IMG/VR virus record: IMGVR_UViG_3300023174_000512
Coordinates: 1 to 28,956 of that record
Source of the DNA: a virus
Strand: one strand, 5' to 3'
DNA length: 28,956 nucleotides
This document shows, one piece after another, positions 6,915 through 14,717 of this stretch (position 1 is its first letter; each line of letters begins with the position of its first letter). The position numbers and the translations under genes were made by a program. A model generated the notes under the pieces. The model saw only the letters and a list, made by a program, of their open reading frames with translations. It was not told where the DNA came from and ran no database searches.

Positions 6915-7926
6915 TTTAAGAGATGAGTTACTAGACGCTACAGACCGTGCTCTTAAAGACGGACAACTTGTAGGAGGTCATTATACCCGTTCGTTTGAAG
7001 AATGGCTAAAACATCGTACTAAAACAAAATATGCTATTATTGTACATAGTGGTACACAAGCATTAGAGATTATTGCACGTTGGAAAAAGATTAAGCATAA
7101 TGAAGTTAGGGTAGAAAATCCAAAGATTAATATTCCTAATCTAACGTACCCGGCAACACTGAATGCATTCTTAACTGCTGGCTGGGATATAGAACTAGTT
7201 GATACTGATAAGAACGGTATTACTGAAATGGGAAACAGTGCCGGCGTGTATGATTGTTTGATGGGCTATGCAGGTCGTAAGCCATGGCCTAATGCTAGTT
7301 ACTCAACTGCATATGGAATAATAGTTGATGGTGCACAACATTGGTTAGTGGCAGACGGTGATGTAGGTGGTGGAATGTCAATTAGTTTTGACCCTACAAA
7401 GAACTTACCTAGTTCAGGTAACGGTGGTGCTATTGTAACCAATGATGAAAAGTTATATCTTTATGCTTCAAGTTACCGAGACAATAACAAACCTTATTTT
7501 TATGAGGTTGGAACTAACAGTAAGATGAGTGAACAAGATTGTGCTCAAATTTTAGTTAGAGCAAAGTATATTGATGAGTGGCAAAAGCGCAGAAGTGAGA
7601 TAGCAAAATATTGGTGTGACATATTTAGAGAGTTACCTTTAACTTGTCTATCAGATACCAAAGATCCACATGCTCATCAAAAGTTTGTAATGTATTTATC
7701 CGATAGAAATTCATTACATTCATATTTAAAAACAAATGGAATAGATAGTAAAGTTCACTATGAATATGTTTTGGGTGATCTCCCTACAGCAAAAAATCTT
7801 AGTAAACCTGACATGTTAAGCACTAGTGTAATGCTTTCTAGAGGTGTATTAAGTCTACCCATGTATCCGGAATTGACAGATATTGAAATACAATATATAG
7901 CGGATAAAGTAAAATCATTCTTTTGA
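6865..7926 (+). CDS. DegT/DnrJ/EryC1/StrS-type PLP aminotransferase
   Basis: The 353-residue product matches PLP enzymes that transfer an amino group to keto-sugars. HFGLKRQYSNLRDEL near the N-terminus corresponds to the family's usual opening and supports the ATG at 6865, even though this overlaps the epimerase by 50 nt. HSGTQAL (61-67) contacts the cofactor phosphate, VDGAQHW contains the pyridine-binding Asp (D155), and DPTKNLPSSGNGGAIVTND holds the Schiff-base lysine (K179). The C-terminal domain with SLPMYPELTDIEIQ is typical. Its likely partner is the upstream epimerase/dehydratase. It may alter host surface sugars or supply a sugar for virion or DNA decoration; the sequence does not decide which. 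Confidence 0.92.
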   Translation: MTGLVIAHFGLKRQYSNLRDELLDATDRALKDGQLVGGHYTRSFEEWLKHRTKTKYAIIVHSGTQALEIIARWKKIKHNEVRVENPKINIPNLTYPATLNAFLTAGWDIELVDTDKNGITEMGNSAGVYDCLMGYAGRKPWPNASYSTAYGIIVDGAQHWLVADGDVGGGMSISFDPTKNLPSSGNGGAIVTNDEKLYLYASSYRDNNKPYFYEVGTNSKMSEQDCAQILVRAKYIDEWQKRRSEIAKYWCDIFRELPLTCLSDTKDPHAHQKFVMYLSDRNSLHSYLKTNGIDSKVHYEYVLGDLPTAKNLSKPDMLSTSVMLSRGVLSLPMYPELTDIEIQYIADKVKSFF

Positions 7927-7928
7927 AG

Positions 7929-7936
7929 CATAAATA
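7929..7936 (+). promoter_or_regulatory. Late-promoter-like motif (CATAAATA)
   Basis: Seven of eight bases match the T4 late -10 element TATAAATA. It lies between the aminotransferase stop and the spanin-like start at 7945, just upstream of an AAGGG ribosome site. It is the first of six copies confined to the late region. Confidence 0.6.
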
Positions 7937-7944
7937 AGGGTACT

Positions 7945-8403
7945 ATGTGGATACTATCAATACTACCCGACGCCGCAATACATATAATCTTTATACTAGG
8001 TATTTTGGGCACAATAGCAGGATTCGTCCTAGGATTCATTCCCTTCATTAAAACCTACAAATTAGCAATACAAATAATTAGCTTACTTGTGTTAGTTCTT
8101 GGTGTATATCTTGAGGGGGGCTTAGCCGACTATAAAGAGTGGGAACTTAGAGTCAAAGAGATGGAAGCTAAAGTAGCACAAGCTGAAGCAAAATCAGCTA
8201 ATACAAATGTAGAAATACAGGAAAAGATTGTAGAAAAGACTAAAGTGATCCGTGAAAAAGGTCGTGACATTATACAGTACATTGACAAAGAAGTTGTCAA
8301 AAAAGAAGAAGTTATAAAATACGTTGAAAATTGTCCAGTTCCTAAAGATATAATTGATTTACATAACCAAGCCGCTGAATTGAATAAGGGAGCAAAGAAA
8401 TGA
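7945..8403 (+). CDS. Probable inner-membrane spanin (Rz-like)
   Basis: The 152-residue product has two hydrophobic stretches (about 12-36 and 41-57), then a long charged coiled-coil region (about 60-125, rich in KVAQAEAKS and KEEVIKYVE) and a single Cys near the C-terminus (VENCPVP). Inner spanins combine an N-terminal membrane anchor with a periplasmic coiled coil and work with an outer-membrane lipoprotein to fuse the two membranes at lysis. The next gene, overlapping by ATGA, encodes exactly such a lipoprotein. Two membrane segments instead of one are unusual and imply either an N-out topology or one segment that is not inserted. Confidence 0.7.
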   Translation: MWILSILPDAAIHIIFILGILGTIAGFVLGFIPFIKTYKLAIQIISLLVLVLGVYLEGGLADYKEWELRVKEMEAKVAQAEAKSANTNVEIQEKIVEKTKVIREKGRDIIQYIDKEVVKKEEVIKYVENCPVPKDIIDLHNQAAELNKGAKK

Positions 8404-8663
8404 GATATCTCTTAATTGCTCTATTATTAGCAGGATGCTCTACTACAGTTCCTGTCACTCAAAAGTTCCCTAATGCTACCCCTGAATTAATGAAAAAATG
8501 TGAAGACCTCAAAAAGATTGAGGGTGACAAAGTAGCTATTACTGAAATGCTGAAAGTAGTCGTACATAATTATTCATTATATTGGGAATGTTCAGCTAAA
8601 GTAGATGGTTGGCAAGATTGGTATAACGCACAAAAGAAAATCTATGATAACATTGCAAAATAG
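8400..8663 (+). CDS. Probable outer-membrane spanin lipoprotein (Rz1-like)
   Basis: An 87-residue protein with a classical lipoprotein signal: MRYLLIALLLAGCS, with the lipobox LLAGC and acylated Cys13, followed by Ser-Thr-Thr, which favours outer-membrane sorting. The mature part of about 75 residues is helical and charged, with two further cysteines (KKCEDL, WECSAK) that could form a disulfide or link subunits. It starts in an ATGA overlap with the inner-spanin-like gene. Together they form a two-component spanin. The pairing and gene order, rather than sequence similarity, carry the call. Confidence 0.7.
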   Translation: MRYLLIALLLAGCSTTVPVTQKFPNATPELMKKCEDLKKIEGDKVAITEMLKVVVHNYSLYWECSAKVDGWQDWYNAQKKIYDNIAK

Positions 8664-8919
8664 TAGCATATTATTGGTTTGTTTATTATTTGTTGGGTGT
8701 GCATCAAACGATCATTATTCTATATATGTAGAAGCTCAGAAGTCATTAAGTAGAGATGCTACAGTAGCAGAAGCCGCACGTATTGCTGCCTTAACAGAAT
8801 TATCTAAGAGTTCAGACAATGAAGTTAAGATACAAGCTATTAAAGCACTACAAGAAATACAGTATAATAAGCGTCAAATTATTATACAAAAGCCCAAGAG
8901 TTGGTTAGACTTTAGATAA
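8644..8919 (+). CDS. Second small lipoprotein
   Basis: I choose the ATG at 8644, overlapping the previous gene by 20 nt, because it gives a 91-residue protein with a clean lipoprotein signal: MITLQNSSILLVCLLF then VGCAS (lipobox FVGC). The next upstream in-frame ATG at 8605 would add 13 charged residues before the signal. The mature part is a helical, Ala/Glu-rich segment (VAEAARIAALTELSKSS, VKIQAIKALQEIQ) ending in KSWLDFR. It follows directly on the spanin pair and probably belongs to the lysis unit, perhaps as an accessory or alternative outer-membrane partner. Function unknown. Confidence 0.7.
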   Translation: MITLQNSSILLVCLLFVGCASNDHYSIYVEAQKSLSRDATVAEAARIAALTELSKSSDNEVKIQAIKALQEIQYNKRQIIIQKPKSWLDFR

Positions 8920-8922
8920 ATA
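8915..8922 (+). promoter_or_regulatory. Late-promoter-like motif (GATAAATA)
   Basis: GATAAATAC overlaps the lipoprotein stop codon (TAG-ATAAATAC becomes TTTAGATAAATAC). The start codon of the structural gene is at 8944, 21 nt downstream, with AGGATTT between, so a short leader with an RBS results. Confidence 0.65.
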
Positions 8923-8943
8923 CTATATAAATTAGGATTTATT

Positions 8944-9828
8944 ATGTCGCAAGAAAATATTGATACTGAAAGTTTACCATCTGGTGGTGATCCATTACGT
9001 ACTTCTTTTGACAACAGCAACCTTAAAAACTTATTTACGTTACCTATTTCTAATTCAGAAGCAACAAATGGAACGTTAGTTGAAGTAGTTAATACTACCC
9101 AACCTGTAGGAAATATTAATAATATTGGAAATGTATATATTACTAACAAATTTGATAGTAGAGCAAACAATCCGGTATTAATTAGACAAAAAGCTAAAGT
9201 AACCAAGCCTATAATAGCACAAGCTTCTACATTTACTGAAGTAGAATCATTAGAAACTAATACCAGTACTATAACAGTTGGACCATATCGTAATCAAGAA
9301 TATATTAACATTGGTGCAAGTCCCAATGATGGTAACGGAGATCCATTAAGAACTGCATTTAGTAAGATTAATAATAATTTTAGCAATTTATTTCTTACTA
9401 CTACAACTACATCTACTGCATATACTTTGGGAAATGCACAGGGTCAAGTTATATTTGAAGTGCCTGTAGTAGAATTTTATCAAGGTGAATTTCAAATACG
9501 ATCAAGTGATTCAGGAACACCTGACATGCAAAATATTACATTGACTGCAAGTATTACTAATAATCTAGCCGGTGTAAGATTCAGTGGACATTCAACATTA
9601 TTTAGAGGTAATGCTATTTGTAGATATAATATGGATGTATCAGCCGGTAATGTTAGAATTTTGATAAATCCATTAGCAGACATAGGAATAGAACATTTTA
9701 TAGCGGCATATATAACTTATCCAGATCAAGTAATTATATCAGGAATTGAGATTGCATTAAATGGATATGCTAATGGATATTTACTAGGCACCGAAAACAA
9801 TTTAATATTAACGACGGAATCACAATGA
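8944..9828 (+). CDS. Virion structural protein with repeated DPLRTAF motif
   Basis: The 294-residue product contains two copies of a motif seen in many tail and baseplate proteins of marine T4-like phages. The N-terminal copy is GGDPLRTSFDNSNLKNLF (about residues 14-31). The internal one is IGASPNDGNGDPLRTAFSKI (about 122-141), followed by NNNFSNLF. Between and after them are beta-rich, Thr/Asn/Ile-heavy segments typical of fibre or baseplate decoration. No signal peptide, no catalytic residues. A late-promoter-like motif stands 21 nt upstream. It is probably part of the virion; its exact location is not determinable. It ends in an ATGA overlap with the first CTS-bearing gene. Confidence 0.7.
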   Translation: MSQENIDTESLPSGGDPLRTSFDNSNLKNLFTLPISNSEATNGTLVEVVNTTQPVGNINNIGNVYITNKFDSRANNPVLIRQKAKVTKPIIAQASTFTEVESLETNTSTITVGPYRNQEYINIGASPNDGNGDPLRTAFSKINNNFSNLFLTTTTTSTAYTLGNAQGQVIFEVPVVEFYQGEFQIRSSDSGTPDMQNITLTASITNNLAGVRFSGHSTLFRGNAICRYNMDVSAGNVRILINPLADIGIEHFIAAYITYPDQVIISGIEIALNGYANGYLLGTENNLILTTESQ

Positions 9829-10226
9829 GAGCAAAAGAATTTATAACAGAACAAAGATTGGATCAAGTTCATGATGGCTTAGATATAGCATCTCCGGCTC
9901 TCCCCAATACGTATGTTATTCCAGAGTTAAAAAACAACGACTTCTATAATTTATATCGTTTCGGTGTAGCAATTGCCGCAGTAAGAGGTGAAAGCGGAGA
10001 CGATGATGTTCAAAATGGATTTAAACCTAACTTTAGAGCAGAAACTAGTTGGGGAGAACATCAGGTTGTTAGTTCATTTGATCCTAAGGTAGGAGAATTA
10101 ATTGACAAGGCACTTAAAAAAGTACATATATCTGGTAAGAAAATGGTAAGTACTCCGGGAAGTGAAGAAATGGATGACACCTTAACTCAGTCACCTATTA
10201 AAGGATTTAAAGGATATAAAAGATGA
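9825..10226 (+). CDS. Putative internal head protein with capsid-targeting N-terminus (paralogue 1)
   Basis: A 133-residue protein opening MRAKEFITEQ. This closely resembles the capsid-targeting sequence of T4 internal proteins (MKTYQEFIAE), which the prohead protease cuts after (I/L)xE; here the cut would fall after ITE (residue 9). The body has DFYNLYRFGVAIAAVRGE, ETSWGEHQVV and a helix GELIDKALKKV, and the end is TQSPIKGFKGYKR. The next gene shares the same N-terminus, the same block order and the same C-terminal FKGYKR, so the two are tandem paralogues. T4 internal proteins are packaged and injected with the DNA. The family is one I associate with marine T4-like phages, without a known function. 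Confidence 0.7.
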   Translation: MRAKEFITEQRLDQVHDGLDIASPALPNTYVIPELKNNDFYNLYRFGVAIAAVRGESGDDDVQNGFKPNFRAETSWGEHQVVSSFDPKVGELIDKALKKVHISGKKMVSTPGSEEMDDTLTQSPIKGFKGYKR

Positions 10227-10597
10227 GAGCAAATGAGTTTATATCCGAAGCTACGATCGGCAAAATAGGAAATAGAAAACAAATAGCTACAAAAGGTCTA
10301 CATAAGTTCCGTGATGAAAACTGCGCCGACCGCACATATGAGTTGAACAGGATCATGATGGCTGCAGCCGCAACTGATGGAACTTTTGTACCAGAAATAG
10401 ATGGCGAAAGTTGGGCTGGTAGATATAATATTGCAGTACCTTATACCCAACAAGAGCAAGATATGTTAATGATGGCATACAAAGCCGCAGGGTCAGATTA
10501 TCACGATTTAAATAAGGGTGATCTAAAAAGTAAAGAGTTAGATAGTACCAATACTCAAAGTACTGTAAAACCCTTTAAAGGTTACAAAAGAAAATAA
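10223..10597 (+). CDS. Putative internal head protein with capsid-targeting N-terminus (paralogue 2)
   Basis: A 124-residue protein opening MRANEFISEA, with a predicted prohead-protease site after ISE (residue 9). Blocks in order: KGLHKFRDENCADRTYELNR, MMAAAATDGT, GESWAGRYNIAVPYT, a helical QEQDMLMMAYKAAG, GDLKSKELDSTNTQS and the tail FKGYKRK. The E-x-SW-G block and the tail align with the upstream paralogue, while the middle has diverged strongly. Start and stop overlap by ATGA with its neighbour, and the first 30 nt of both genes are nearly alike, pointing to duplication. A structural or injected role is inferred from the N-terminal peptide and the position among late genes. Confidence 0.72.
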   Translation: MRANEFISEATIGKIGNRKQIATKGLHKFRDENCADRTYELNRIMMAAAATDGTFVPEIDGESWAGRYNIAVPYTQQEQDMLMMAYKAAGSDYHDLNKGDLKSKELDSTNTQSTVKPFKGYKRK

Positions 10598-10649
10598 TTC
10601 AGGGCATATCAATTAGAATAAGTAATAATATCAAATTACAGGATTCTAA

Positions 10650-11345
10650 ATGATTGATATTAACAACACGCTTGACTTATTAAAATTAAAGTTTTACAAC
10701 GAATGGCTTTACCAAGCCCATATATATGAAGAAGGTGACAGTCAGTTTCATAAACAACTTACTTCCCAAATCATTACACAATATATTGACCCGTTAAATA
10801 TTCCAAAAACTGCGAAAATCTTAGATTTGGGTTGTGGCCCTGGTTATTTCTTAGATGAAATGAAACAACGTGAATATACCGATCTTACTGGAATTACATT
10901 AAGTCCGGGTGATATTAAAATCTGTGAAGATAAAGGTCATACGATTAAAACATATGATTTAAGTTTCTTACCACAAAAAGACGGTTATTTTGATGAAAGT
11001 GTAGACTTTATCTTTTTACGTCATGCATTAGAACATAGTCCATATCCTATCTTTAGTTTGATGGAATATAATCGTGTATTGAAACAGGGTGGTAAACTTT
11101 ATATTGAGGTTCCTGCTCCTGATTGTGAGCGCAAACATGAATGGAATTTAAATCATTATAGTATTTTAGGTGAACAACAATTAGCTGCCTTATTAGACCG
11201 TACTGGTTTTGCAATTAATAAATTTGAAAACTTTGAATTTAGTTTAAATACACCCAATTCAGAAGATGCAGAAAAACCTGTATTAATGAAAGAAAAATAC
11301 TATTGTATTGTAGCTACTAAAGCTAGACCACTAGATATCAAATAA
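10650..11345 (+). CDS. Class I SAM-dependent methyltransferase
   Basis: The 231-residue product has motif I ILDLGCGPGYF at 57-67, binding S-adenosylmethionine. After it come an acidic loop, a motif-IV-like region FDESVDFIFLRHALEHSPYP and post-motif strands KQGGKLYIEVPAP. This is the type-11 fold used on small molecules, sugars or lipids. There is no DPPY or PC motif, so it is not a DNA methylase. The first 50 residues (NEWLYQAHIYEEGDSQFHKQ) resemble the opening of O-antigen and sugar methyltransferases. With the epimerase and aminotransferase 3-4 kb upstream it may belong to surface-sugar modification, though it sits among virion genes. A terminator follows directly. Confidence 0.88.
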   Translation: MIDINNTLDLLKLKFYNEWLYQAHIYEEGDSQFHKQLTSQIITQYIDPLNIPKTAKILDLGCGPGYFLDEMKQREYTDLTGITLSPGDIKICEDKGHTIKTYDLSFLPQKDGYFDESVDFIFLRHALEHSPYPIFSLMEYNRVLKQGGKLYIEVPAPDCERKHEWNLNHYSILGEQQLAALLDRTGFAINKFENFEFSLNTPNSEDAEKPVLMKEKYYCIVATKARPLDIK

Positions 11346-11349
11346 AAAC

Positions 11350-11357
11350 GATAAATA
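11350..11357 (+). promoter_or_regulatory. Late-promoter-like motif inside a terminator
   Basis: GATAAATA directly follows the methyltransferase stop. Its last four bases form the start of the terminator stem at 11353. A transcript from here would begin about 6-7 nt later, in or near the hairpin loop, leaving a leader of about 18 nt before the ATG at 11382. Confidence 0.6.
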
Positions 11358-11381
11358 CTCACTAACAGTGAGTATTTTTTT
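11353..11381 (+). terminator. Hairpin terminator abutting a start codon
   Basis: A perfect 10-bp stem (11353-11362 with 11368-11377), loop TAACA and a run of seven T residues (11375-11381) form a strong intrinsic terminator for the methyltransferase unit. The T-run ends directly against the ATG of the next gene. Confidence 0.85.
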
Positions 11382-13124
11382 ATGGCCTATCCAGAACCAA
11401 CAGAAGTAAGTCCTTGGTACTTACGCAATATAACACAAGCATTAGCACTTGATGAAGCATCCGGGAATGTTTATGTCCGTACCGGCTTTACCGGTAATAT
11501 TGTTATTGAGGGTAATGTTAATATTCCCGGCAATATAGATGCTCATATCTCAGAGATTGGTACATCCGGTAACTTAACTGTTCCTTATATGCCTATTGCA
11601 GGTAATATAACAATTGATACTGGGCAATCAGTTGGTATCAGTGGTAATGTTAATATTGGTACAATGCCTAACGTCAATGCGACCGTATCAGGAACAGTAG
11701 CAGTTAGTTCAATAACAGGTAATCTTGCTGGTATTACTGCAAACGTAACAGTAGTAGATGGCGGCGGAAGTATTACCGTAGATGGAAACGTGGGAATTAC
11801 AGGAAATGTCAACATCGGTACAATGCCAAATGTTAACGCAAACATCACAGGTGGCAATGTAACCGTAACTCAAGGCACAAGTCCATGGATTGTGTCAGGT
11901 AATGTAGGAGTAACTGGTACTGCTAATGTAGCATTTGGTGGCACACAGCTTGATGCATTTGGTCGTTTGCGTGTCTCAAATCCAGTAACATTATTTGACA
12001 GTCAAAATAGATATCTACCCGGAAAACAATTTAGTAATGTAACTGCTACGGGTGGAAATGTAGTATATGTATCAAATGAAAGCAGTTTTAATTTAAACGT
12101 TAGTACTGCCAATGGCAGTAGCGCAATTCAACAAAGTAGATTTGTACAACCATATCAACCAGGTAAAAGTATGTTGATAATGGAAAGTTTCTGTATGAGT
12201 ACATTAATTGCTAACTGCCGTCAGCGTGTTGGTTATTTTACTACAGAAAACGGAATATACTTTGAAGCAGACGGTACTACATTATATCTCGTTATTCGTA
12301 GCAGTGCATCAGGAGGTATTGTTGAAGAACGCATAGCACAATCTGCATGGAATGGTGATAGACTTAACGGTATACCCGGTGCAAACAATCCTAGTGGCAT
12401 AACACTAAACCCAGCATTGACAAACATATTTTGGTGTGATATTGAATGGCTGGGCGTAGGTAATGTAAGAGCCGGATTTGTTATTAACGGTCAGTTTATT
12501 TTATGTCACACATTCCAACATGCTAATCAATCAGGCAACACTAAGGTCTATATGACTACCGCAACGTTGAATCCAAGATATGAAATTACTAACACAGGTA
12601 CAACTGCAAGTAATTCAACATTCAAACAAATTTGTAGCACTGTTATTTCCGAAGGTGGATATACCCCTGCAACTACTGAAAATTATGTAAGTAGTGGAAT
12701 AACTCCTACTAGAGTGGCCACAGCCAATGTGTTTACTTCTATAGCAACTATTAGATTGAATCCAGCATATACTGATGCTGTAGTAAAACCTAGTCAATTA
12801 GATTTGTTACTAACAGATGTACAATATGGACAATACCAATTGGTGCTCAATGCCAGTAATGTTGCTGGTCTTACTTACGCAAACATTGCCAACAGTGTAG
12901 TTCAGGCTAATACCAGTGCAGTTCAAATTGGTGATGGTACAGTGTTGTTTGGTGGAGTTACCAGCAGTAGAGATACTTTTGCAATTAGTGAAGAAATTTC
13001 GTCAAGACTACAGTTGAGCAGACAGGCAAATGGAACCCCCGACACATTAACTTTGTGTGTGGGTTATGGCAACCCCAATGCTGATTTACTGTGGCGATTT
13101 GGCTGGATGGAAATTACAAACTAA
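11382..13124 (+). CDS. Large beta-repeat virion structural protein, 580 aa
   Basis: The N-terminal third (residues 35-185) is a low-complexity beta-rich array. GNVNIGTMPNVNA occurs exactly twice (88-100 and 141-153), with many GNV, GITGN and VSGNV units, as in trimeric beta-helical fibres. Residues about 187-210 (QLDAFGRLRVSNPVTLFDSQNRY) are a hallmark I associate with structural proteins of marine T4-like phages. The C-terminal two thirds look like a jelly-roll or lectin-like domain. No signal peptide or catalytic motif. It sits just before the terminase and just after a combined late promoter and terminator. Tail fibre or capsid decoration are both possible. No Shine-Dalgarno core is present before the ATG, only a weak GTGAG. 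Confidence 0.75.
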   Translation: MAYPEPTEVSPWYLRNITQALALDEASGNVYVRTGFTGNIVIEGNVNIPGNIDAHISEIGTSGNLTVPYMPIAGNITIDTGQSVGISGNVNIGTMPNVNATVSGTVAVSSITGNLAGITANVTVVDGGGSITVDGNVGITGNVNIGTMPNVNANITGGNVTVTQGTSPWIVSGNVGVTGTANVAFGGTQLDAFGRLRVSNPVTLFDSQNRYLPGKQFSNVTATGGNVVYVSNESSFNLNVSTANGSSAIQQSRFVQPYQPGKSMLIMESFCMSTLIANCRQRVGYFTTENGIYFEADGTTLYLVIRSSASGGIVEERIAQSAWNGDRLNGIPGANNPSGITLNPALTNIFWCDIEWLGVGNVRAGFVINGQFILCHTFQHANQSGNTKVYMTTATLNPRYEITNTGTTASNSTFKQICSTVISEGGYTPATTENYVSSGITPTRVATANVFTSIATIRLNPAYTDAVVKPSQLDLLLTDVQYGQYQLVLNASNVAGLTYANIANSVVQANTSAVQIGDGTVLFGGVTSSRDTFAISEEISSRLQLSRQANGTPDTLTLCVGYGNPNADLLWRFGWMEITN

Positions 13125-13134
13125 GTTTGTACCC

Positions 13135-13142
13135 AATAAATA
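13135..13142 (+). promoter_or_regulatory. Late-promoter-like motif of the terminase gene
   Basis: AATAAATA, with TACTCACT following as at 11355, ends 6 nt before the ATG at 13149. No ribosome-binding sequence lies between. A start at the usual distance would put the transcript's first base at or next to the ATG. Confidence 0.6.
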
Positions 13143-13148
13143 CTCACT

Positions 13149-14696
13149 ATGAGTAATGCACCATCGTTAGTAAAGAATCCTTATACTAAAACAGTTTTTA
13201 AAACTGATAAAGAACTACAGGATTTTATCAAATGTTGTGACCCAGATACAGGTTATCTATATTTTATGGATAACTTCTTCTATATACAACACCCTACAAA
13301 AGGTAGTATGGTCTATCACCCTTGGCCCTATCAAGAACGATTGATTGATACCTATCATAGATATCGCTATTCAATCAGTCTGATGCCTAGACAATCAGGT
13401 AAATCAACTTCAGCCGCCGGATACTTACTCTGGTACGCCATGTTTGTGCCAGATAGTACTATTTTAGTTGCGGCACATAAATATACAGGTGCTCAGGAGA
13501 TTATGCAACGTATTCGGTATGCATACGAAAATTGCCCCGATCATATCAAAGCAGGTGTAACAACATACAACAAAGGCTCATTAGATTTTGAGAATGGCAG
13601 TCGTATCGTTTCAGCAACAACTACTGAAAATACAGGTCGTGGTATGTCTATTACACTACTATACCTTGACGAGTTTGCATTCGTTCGTCCAAGTATCGCT
13701 AAAGAATTCTGGACAGCTATTACACCAACATTGTCAACTGGTGGTAAAGCAATTATCACAAGTACACCAAACAGTGATGAGGATCAATTCGCTTATATCT
13801 GGAAAGGTGCTAACAAGACTGAAGATGAGTTTGGTAACACAACTGAATTAGGTATTAATGGCTTTAGAGCTTATAGAGCACACTGGAGTGAACAGCCCGG
13901 ACGAGATGAACAATGGGCTACAGAAATGAAAGCACAACTCGGTGAGGATCGTTTCAACCGAGAGATTGGTTGTGAATTCATTATTGCTGATGAAACATTA
14001 ATCAATCCAAACACATTGATTGCAATGGAAGGTATGGAACCCATTAGTCGTATAGGGCAAGTGCGTTGGTATGAGAAACCAAAGAAGGGTAATATCTATT
14101 GTGTAGGATTAGACCCAAGCTTAGGTACCGGTGGTGACCCTGCTGCCATTCAAATCTTTGAAGCAAACACTACTACTCAAGTAGGTGAATGGAAGCACAA
14201 CAAAACTGATATCCCGAGTCAAATCAAACTATTGGCACAGATAAACAAATATATAGCGGAATGTACTAATGAACCCAATAACATCTATTACAGTATTGAA
14301 TGTAATGGTATAGGGGAAGCCGCTATCATATCATTAAGCGAATACGGGGAAAGTAATATCCCGGGTATCTTTATCAGTGAAGCGGGTAAAGGTCGTAGAG
14401 GATTCAATACTACAAATAAGAGTAAATTAGCAAGTTGCGCTAAGTTCAAAACACTAGTTGAAAGCAAGAAAATGACTGTAAATAGTCGTAGTCTTATTAG
14501 TGAAATGAAAGCATTTGTAGCACATGGTGGTAGTTATGCCGCTAAAATCGGTGATACTGATGACTTGATAATGGCTAGCTTATTAGTTACACGTATGTTA
14601 CAGCATTTAAGTGATTATCATGTTAATTTAGAGACACAGATGCGTGACCACGATGAATACATAGCACCTTTGCCCTTCTTTGCGGTCATAAGCTAA
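13149..14696 (+). CDS. 17: Terminase large subunit (T4 gp17 family)
   Basis: The ATPase/nuclease motor that packages DNA into proheads and cuts the concatemer. The 515-residue product is shorter than T4 gp17 (610). ATPase domain: Walker A PRQSGKST at 80-87, Walker B LLYLDEF with D174 and E175, coupling motif TSTPNS at 205-209. Nuclease domain (RNase H fold): GLDPSLGTGGD with D322, YSIECNG with E384 and GDTDDL with D471/D472, the expected Asp-Glu-Asp triad. Start chosen: MSNAPSLVKNPYTK, the only reasonable ATG. In T4 the sheath and tube genes follow gene 17; here a 721-residue protein follows instead. The start codon sits in a small palindrome and has no Shine-Dalgarno site. Confidence 0.97.
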   Translation: MSNAPSLVKNPYTKTVFKTDKELQDFIKCCDPDTGYLYFMDNFFYIQHPTKGSMVYHPWPYQERLIDTYHRYRYSISLMPRQSGKSTSAAGYLLWYAMFVPDSTILVAAHKYTGAQEIMQRIRYAYENCPDHIKAGVTTYNKGSLDFENGSRIVSATTTENTGRGMSITLLYLDEFAFVRPSIAKEFWTAITPTLSTGGKAIITSTPNSDEDQFAYIWKGANKTEDEFGNTTELGINGFRAYRAHWSEQPGRDEQWATEMKAQLGEDRFNREIGCEFIIADETLINPNTLIAMEGMEPISRIGQVRWYEKPKKGNIYCVGLDPSLGTGGDPAAIQIFEANTTTQVGEWKHNKTDIPSQIKLLAQINKYIAECTNEPNNIYYSIECNGIGEAAIISLSEYGESNIPGIFISEAGKGRRGFNTTNKSKLASCAKFKTLVESKKMTVNSRSLISEMKAFVAHGGSYAAKIGDTDDLIMASLLVTRMLQHLSDYHVNLETQMRDHDEYIAPLPFFAVIS

Positions 14697-14705
14697 GACA
14701 GAAAA

Positions 14706-14713
14706 GATAAATA
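14706..14713 (+). promoter_or_regulatory. Late-promoter-like motif (GATAAATA)
   Basis: GATAAATAC ends 4 nt before the ATG at 14718. No ribosome-binding sequence can fit, so a transcript from here would be leaderless or the gene is read from upstream. Confidence 0.6.
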
Positions 14714-14717
14714 CAAT

